Origin: Darksidea phi
Lineage: Eukaryota > Ascomycota > Dothideomycetes > Pleosporales > Lentitheciaceae
DNA length: 30,873 nt
Assembly: GCA_030770425.1 (NCBI GenBank)
Contig: JASJFT010000345.1
Coordinates: forward strand, 1-30,873
Direction of reading: 5' to 3'
Position numbers and translations under genes: made by a program. Of this stretch, positions 30,721 through 30,873 are shown in pieces. The first letter of the stretch is position 1. Every line of letters starts with the position of its first letter. Under the pieces are notes generated by a model. That model did no database searches. It was not told where the DNA came from and was given only the letters and a program-made list of their open reading frames with translations.

Positions 30721-30873
30721 CCCCTTTCTCTAGACTATATATTAAGGCTTATATCGAATAAAGCTAGTATTAGCTACCTACTATTCTATAGTTAGCTAAT
30801 ATTAAGCGTTCTACTCTTTTTATATATAGTTAAAATTTTAGTACTAGTCTTTAGATATATATAGTTTATTATT
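30721..30873. other. Right end, no feature seen
   Basis: The last 153 bases contain no motif or repeat that I can assign. They share the CpA and TpG depletion of the rest. Confidence 0.5.

Larger units (their letters stand above)
1..30873. other. RIP-mutated, AT-rich heterochromatic repeat block
   Basis: The whole window lacks CpA and TpG almost entirely, while TpA is extremely frequent and CpT, CpC, ApC and CpG remain. This is seen on both strands and in every element. Known biology: RIP in Pezizomycotina converts C to T, preferentially in CpA, in duplicated DNA during the sexual cycle. Frames are broken chiefly by TAG and TAA at places where the protein family has Gln or Trp. Conserved Cys reads Tyr (TGY to TAY), His reads Tyr (CAY to TAY) and Asp often reads Asn after a T. 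No host gene was recognised. Confidence 0.95.

Noticed and set aside
1..30873. Mitochondrial or plastid origin because of AT richness
   Set aside because: Composition is skewed specifically by CpA/TpG loss, and the content is nested LTR retrotransposons; no organellar gene or tRNA was seen.
1..30873. A genome or phage with motif avoidance or modified bases as the cause of missing CA/TG
   Set aside because: The repeat copies show the missing dinucleotides were turned into TA by transitions. RIP explains this, including Gln and Trp codons turned into stops.
1..30873. CRISPR array, tRNA, rRNA or bacterial operon
   Set aside because: No regularly spaced identical repeats, cloverleaf or ribosomal signature was found, and the sequence type is fungal repeat DNA.
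1..30873. Short open frames of 50-100 codons as host small genes
   Set aside because: All those inspected are shadows of broken retrotransposon domains or rich in TAT/ATA/AAT codons produced by RIP, without start context or family match.

Overview
The window is a stack of dead LTR retrotransposons in fungal heterochromatin. CpA and its complement TpG are almost completely absent on both strands: about twenty sites found by eye in 30.9 kb, where roughly three thousand would be expected at this base composition. TpA is hugely over-represented, while CpT, CpC, ApC and CpG persist. This is the mark of repeat-induced point mutation (RIP), known from filamentous ascomycetes (Pezizomycotina). I cannot name the species. 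Every reading frame is broken, mostly by TAG and TAA that stand where CAG, CAA or TGG once stood. I see no intact gene, tRNA or rRNA and no recognisable host gene.

The layout resolves into six nested or abutting elements, named here A to G without B. Element F (Ty1/Copia, minus strand, 1-3819, running off the left edge) is inserted in element G, a relative (Copia, minus strand, visible as 3820-4630 plus 25958-26323). G is also split by element C (Ty3/Gypsy chromovirus, minus strand, 4631-25952, two 464-bp LTRs, target duplication gatct). C is in turn split twice: by element A (Ty3/Gypsy, minus strand, 5451-13294, two 271-bp LTRs) and by element D (Ty3/Gypsy chromovirus, plus strand, 15738-22164, two 177-bp LTRs, target duplication ctatt). 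To the right of G lies element E (Ty1/Copia, plus strand, about 26324-30010), which breaks off at the start of its reverse transcriptase. The last 860 bases are an unassigned RIP-mutated sequence.

Despite the mutation, domain order is legible: gag with CCHC or CxC knuckles, retropepsin, reverse transcriptase with the YxDD box, RNase H and integrase, plus a chromodomain-like C-terminus on all three Gypsy elements. The three full LTR pairs have equal lengths, and the differences I checked are transitions. Copies often differ as CG in one and TA in the other. Several of the rare surviving TG or CA sites match CG in the sister copy, which suggests they arose by CpG decay after RIP stopped. Features that Gypsy/Copia anatomy does not explain are a plus-strand coiled-coil-like frame near the 3' end of C, three 75-bp tandem repeats in A, and the unassigned right end.
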